Source: a virus. From it: DNA of 59,772 bases. Positions within the stretch are counted from its first letter, which is position 1. Each line of letters opens with the position of its first letter. The stretch covers positions 1-59,772 of the IMG/VR virus record IMGVR_UViG_3300040944_000023; one strand, written 5' to 3'. The notes below the pieces were generated by a model that saw nothing but the letters and a program-made list of their open reading frames with translations, did not search any database and had not been told where the DNA came from. Positions 57,035 through 59,772 of this stretch are shown here, piece by piece. The position numbers and the translations under genes are program-made.

Positions 57035-58141
57035 ATGCTGAGAACCTTTCAGTTTCGTCTTCGTCCAAACGCTACGCAGGTTGCGGAGTTGAATCGGATT
57101 CTTGAGGATAACTGCGAGACTGCGAACGCCTGTATTCAGGAGCGAAAAGAGGCATGGAAACTCCAGCACAAGTCGATCACGTACTATGACCAGCAGAAGG
57201 AGTTGACGGAACTCCGCAAAGACCTGGCATTCCAGTGGATCGCCTGTGATATCCAGCGTGACCCGTTGCGTCGGGTTGACCGGGCATTCAAGGCGTTCTA
57301 CCGCCGTTGCAAGGCTGGCGAGAAGCCGGGGTTCCCGCGTTATCGTTCACGTTTCAGGTACGATTCCTTCGGGTTCAGTTTGCCCGTAGTCCGCGAGCGT
57401 TCGATCAAAATACCGAACGTGGGGGATATTCGGGCGCGTGGTGGGCGTCCTATTTGGGGCCGCGCAAAATACTGCACGGTAAAGCGTGATGGCAAGAGAT
57501 GGACGGCTAACGTAGTCTGTGATATCGGCCCCGCCCCAGAGAAGTGCGTGGTAATGCACCCGGTAGGGATTGATGTTGGCCTGACTACCCTGGCGACACT
57601 GAGTGACGGAACCGAGATTGAGAATCCGCGTTGGATACGTCAGCACGAAAATCGGATCGCCTCCGCCAATCGCTCGTTAGCAACCAAGACGCGCGGGTCA
57701 CATAACCGCCTCCGTGCGCGTGAGGCGTTGCGCCGCGCTCATCAACGGGCCGCAAGTGCGCGGTTGAACTACATCCACCACGTCAGCAAGTGGCTGGTAG
57801 CGAACTACGATTTAATTGCTCACGAGGATCTGAAGATCCGAAATATGGTGCGATCCAAGTTAGCAAAGTCAATCATGGATGCAGCCTGGGGGCTGTTGAT
57901 CTGGCAGGTAACTTACAAAGCAGAATACGCTGGTAAGTGGATGGTGCCGGTCAACCCGAAGGGGACATCTCAGAAGTGCAGCGGCTGTGGTGTCATCATC
58001 CGAAAGGAACTTAGCGAGCGGGTGCATTCCTGTTCATGCGGGTTGACTTTGGGGCGGGATCACAACGCGGCACTAAACATCAAAAGGCTCGGGATGAGCC
58101 TTGCGGGGCTATGCCCCTCAGAACAGCGGGCTACAAGTTGA
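57035..58141 (+). CDS. tnpB: Second TnpB (stand-alone, no tnpA)
   Basis: 368 residues, different subfamily from the first. RuvC residues present: D180 in GIDVGLTTLATLS, E264 in AHEDLKIRN, D342 in GRDHNAAL. Zinc finger C315/C318 and C333/C335 (CxC instead of CxxC, a small oddity). The final codons and the following 27 bases are identical to the phage exonuclease gene, so the right end of the element is either replaced or directly joined to that sequence. No tnpA and no second copy. Confidence 0.85.
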   Translation: MLRTFQFRLRPNATQVAELNRILEDNCETANACIQERKEAWKLQHKSITYYDQQKELTELRKDLAFQWIACDIQRDPLRRVDRAFKAFYRRCKAGEKPGFPRYRSRFRYDSFGFSLPVVRERSIKIPNVGDIRARGGRPIWGRAKYCTVKRDGKRWTANVVCDIGPAPEKCVVMHPVGIDVGLTTLATLSDGTEIENPRWIRQHENRIASANRSLATKTRGSHNRLRAREALRRAHQRAASARLNYIHHVSKWLVANYDLIAHEDLKIRNMVRSKLAKSIMDAAWGLLIWQVTYKAEYAGKWMVPVNPKGTSQKCSGCGVIIRKELSERVHSCSCGLTLGRDHNAALNIKRLGMSLAGLCPSEQRATS

Positions 58142-58165
58142 TGTTGAAACACTCCCTGAATCTCA
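58122..58165 (+). repeat. 44-bp copy of the exonuclease gene at the tnpB 3' end
   Basis: Exact match to the reverse complement of 41331-41374; starts inside the last codons of tnpB and continues past its stop. Confidence 0.85.
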
Positions 58166-58224
58166 ATCTATATCATGTATATAAGTCCCAGCGTTGGCGC
58201 AAGTGCTGAGGCAGGAGGTAGAAC

Positions 58225-58557
58225 GTGGCTGACATCAACGAGATCATCGCGGAGTTGGACCGACTGCGTCTGGCTGCGGTGGCACAGGAATGGCCATCGG
58301 CTGACTTAAAGTGGTCCATTGCAGCATTTCGCAGCTATCCCCTACTGCGGGATGAGATCCTGAAACTCCAACGAGAGCGGCAAGGCCTGCTCGCCGTCGC
58401 GCGGGCGGCGGAAGACTTGAAGAACAGATTGGATGCGGTTCACGCCGATGAGCGCTACCAGTCGGTCTGGATTCTGTACAAGATTCACGGCGGGGAATAC
58501 ACAGAACCGACCTACACAGTGGAACTTGACAAGCTCCGCGAGGCGCTGAAGGACTGA
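58225..58557 (+). CDS. Coiled-coil protein
   Basis: 110 residues from GTG 58225 (AGGAGG site). Helical and charged (DINEIIAELDRLRLAAVAQE, LRDEILKLQRERQGLLAVAR). Unknown function. Confidence 0.55.
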   Translation: MADINEIIAELDRLRLAAVAQEWPSADLKWSIAAFRSYPLLRDEILKLQRERQGLLAVARAAEDLKNRLDAVHADERYQSVWILYKIHGGEYTEPTYTVELDKLREALKD

Positions 58558-58561
58558 GGCC

Positions 58562-58681
58562 GTGAAACTCCGACCCGGATTACGGCTCTGGCGATGGCGG
58601 TGGCCATGGCTATTGCGATGGCTCTGGCTCTGGATAACGATCTTATCCTATGTCCGACATTTATATGATCCACCAAATTGA
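58562..58681 (+). CDS. Trp/Leu-rich membrane mini-protein
   Basis: 39 residues from GTG 58562 (GGACTGAGG upstream). LRLWRWRWPWLLRWLWLW is a very Trp-rich likely membrane segment, coded by CTGGCGATGGCGG-type degenerate repeats. Overlaps the next gene. Could be a spurious frame. Confidence 0.3.
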   Translation: MKLRPGLRLWRWRWPWLLRWLWLWITILSYVRHLYDPPN

Positions 58682-58862
58682 AGATGATGTGGAGGACCGC
58701 CGACCGAAGCCTGCGAACCCCGTCTATGAGTCCAGGGTGCGTGCGGCTAAGATCATGCTGCTTTCTGGATACTCCAAAAAAGAAGTTCAGCAAATCCATG
58801 GGTTCGTGGTGTTACGGGAGGCTGAACTGATGATCCAGGGAAACGTCTTGAGAAGGTATTAA
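58650..58862 (+). CDS. Small hypothetical protein
   Basis: 70 residues: SDIYMIHQIEDDVEDRRPKP, then YESRVRAAKIMLLSGYSKKE and VQQIHGF. The second half resembles a small HTH. Unknown. Confidence 0.5.
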   Translation: MSDIYMIHQIEDDVEDRRPKPANPVYESRVRAAKIMLLSGYSKKEVQQIHGFVVLREAELMIQGNVLRRY

Positions 58863-58870
58863 AACACCTC

Positions 58871-58899
58871 TTGACTTCACTCTTGACTCCGCGTACCCT
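58871..58899 (+). promoter_or_regulatory. Promoter TTGACT-17-TACCCT of the parB-like gene
   Basis: A second TTGACT follows 12 bases downstream of the first (TTGACT-N6-TTGACT), as at 24179-24207. The 14-bp site begins 9 bases after the -10 box. Confidence 0.65.
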
Positions 58900-58908
58900 A
58901 TAGATCGA

Positions 58909-58922
58909 GTACAACGTGGGAC
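58909..58922 (-). promoter_or_regulatory. Dispersed 14-bp site (GTACAACGTGGGAC) at the parB-like gene
   Basis: Copy 16, between the -10 box and the ATG at 58930, where binding would shut off the gene. This is the main reason to link the motif to this protein. Confidence 0.75.
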
Positions 58923-58929
58923 AAAGACA

Positions 58930-59748
58930 ATGACACCCTCTGCCACCAAGAAAACCGTTAAGCTGGTTCCCATCGAGCAAATTGACGAAACTAATTCCGT
59001 CCAAATTCGCATCACCCTCGACGCCAGATTGGTCCATCAGTACCGCTCCTTAATTCAGGAGCACGGGAATATGGACCCCATTCATATCTTCCGTAACGGA
59101 GACAACTCCTACCGTGTCGCGGACGGCTTCCATCGCATCGAAGCCTACCGGCAGGAAAACAAGCTGGAAATCCCCGCCGTCATACACGATGGGGACGCCT
59201 CCGATGCACTGAAGTACGCCCTATTGGAAAACTCCCATCACGGCGCACGGCTGACCAATGCCGACAAAAGACGCGCCGTTGAATTGGCGGTAACCGACGA
59301 GAAGATTGGGGAGTGGAAAGACACCCAGATCGCCAAGTACATTGGCGTCTCCTTATCGTTGGTCGGCGAGATTCGAAGAGGCGAAACCAAGCAAGCCAAG
59401 AAAAAGAAAGTGGCGGAACGGAAGGCCAAGCGGGAAGCCTCGACTAGGGGAGTGACGGCCCGCGAACGCGAGGAGCCCGACGATCGGCCCACCAAAGCCA
59501 TGATTTTGCGCCAAATTCAGGACTACTTGACCAACGACGTGGTTGACGAAGCCGAAGTTGTGAAGTTGATGGAGGGGCCGAAGGCAGCGTGGCAGTGGTC
59601 AGCAAAACCGGGGATGATTGCCGCTCTTAAAGTCGTAGGGAAGTCGGGCAGGGTACAACTGGAAACAAATGTGGTGGTCAAGGAAATCAGTGAAGACGAG
59701 ATCATCTTAAAGTATGAAGGCGATGGGAAGGTAGGGGTGTTGGGATGA
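58930..59748 (+). CDS. ParB/KorB-like DNA-binding protein
   Basis: 272 residues. The N-terminal ParB/sulfiredoxin fold (VPIEQIDETNSVQIRITLDA, VADGFHRIEAYRQENKLEIP, YALLENSHHGARLTNADKRR) is followed by a helix-turn-helix (WKDTQIAKYIGVSLSLVGEI) and a Lys-rich linker. VADGFHRIEA occupies the place of the GERRxRA/CTP-binding motif. The C-terminal 80 residues are unassigned. Role could be partition, nuclease (ParB-like) or global repression as in KorB. One operator candidate sits in its own promoter. Confidence 0.75.
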   Translation: MTPSATKKTVKLVPIEQIDETNSVQIRITLDARLVHQYRSLIQEHGNMDPIHIFRNGDNSYRVADGFHRIEAYRQENKLEIPAVIHDGDASDALKYALLENSHHGARLTNADKRRAVELAVTDEKIGEWKDTQIAKYIGVSLSLVGEIRRGETKQAKKKKVAERKAKREASTRGVTAREREEPDDRPTKAMILRQIQDYLTNDVVDEAEVVKLMEGPKAAWQWSAKPGMIAALKVVGKSGRVQLETNVVVKEISEDEIILKYEGDGKVGVLG

Positions 59749-59772
59749 AGCCCGAGCAAAGGCCCAGCGATT
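59745..59772 (+). CDS. Start of the next gene (3' partial)
   Basis: ATG overlapping the parB-like stop (ATGA); only MKPEQRPSD is visible before the window ends. Coupled to the parB-like gene. Confidence 0.5.

Noticed and set aside
1-59772. tRNA or rRNA genes
   Set aside because: No convincing cloverleaf or conserved rRNA segment was spotted by eye; a tRNAscan run could still find one.

Overview
The window looks like the interior of a large, tailed double-stranded DNA phage genome (lytic, temperate or phage-plasmid), not an ordinary bacterial chromosome segment. Genes are packed in five long same-direction blocks with many ATGA/GTGA overlaps, and the recognisable functions are phage ones: tail spike and tail-tube proteins, internal virion proteins, a lambda-O-like initiator, a DnaB helicase, a RusA-like resolvase, RecT plus a RecB-like exonuclease, and a lysis cassette. 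Terminase, portal, capsid and integrase are not seen and would lie outside. Several secreted proteins carry leaders ending in A-Q, and one carries a cohesin/dockerin-like architecture. From family knowledge this suggests an Acidobacteriota (Bryobacter/Solibacter-like) host; that is an inference.

Layout. (1) 1-20075, plus strand: adhesion and virion module, in an order reminiscent of T7-like podoviruses (tail-tube-like protein, fibre, GNAT-like protein, then four large internal-virion-like proteins), interrupted by one antisense HNH endonuclease gene. (2) 20023-27181, minus strand: replication module (wHTH initiator with three 24-bp direct repeats inside its gene, a possible loader, DnaB helicase, HNH/NinG-like and RusA-like nucleases), split by a complete IS200/IS605 element (tnpA and tnpB). 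(3) 27489-36578, plus strand: small structural and secreted proteins, inserted cargo genes (DNA methyltransferase piece, deoxyribosyltransferase-like gene), a papain-like protease whose active site is interrupted by an intein, then holin-, RlpA-like endolysin- and spanin-like genes. (4) 36526-52117, minus strand: membrane protein, orphan HicB, SF2 helicase, KTSC protein, PD-(D/E)XK exonuclease, RecT, and a long run of small proteins, many with zinc-binding Cys pairs. (5) 52455-59772, plus strand: early-type small genes, decayed cassettes, a second tnpB, and a ParB/KorB-like protein at the right edge.

The most striking system-level signal is a 14-bp near-palindrome, GTCCCACGTGGGAC and its right-half variants, found at least 16 times across the whole window, often touching stop codons or lying between a promoter and a start codon. 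One copy lies just upstream of the parB-like gene. I propose it as the operator or parS-like site of that protein (a KorB- or stoperator-like global regulator). Other notable points: the IS605-type element sits exactly at the start codons of two genes and brings its own Shine-Dalgarno sequence; an intein splits the catalytic G/SC site of a cysteine protease; the second tnpB ends in a 44-bp exact copy of the phage exonuclease gene; and cargo genes are repeatedly bracketed by direct duplications of neighbouring sequence. Sigma-70-like promoters with a TTGACT -35 box and a 17-bp spacer recur in front of operons.
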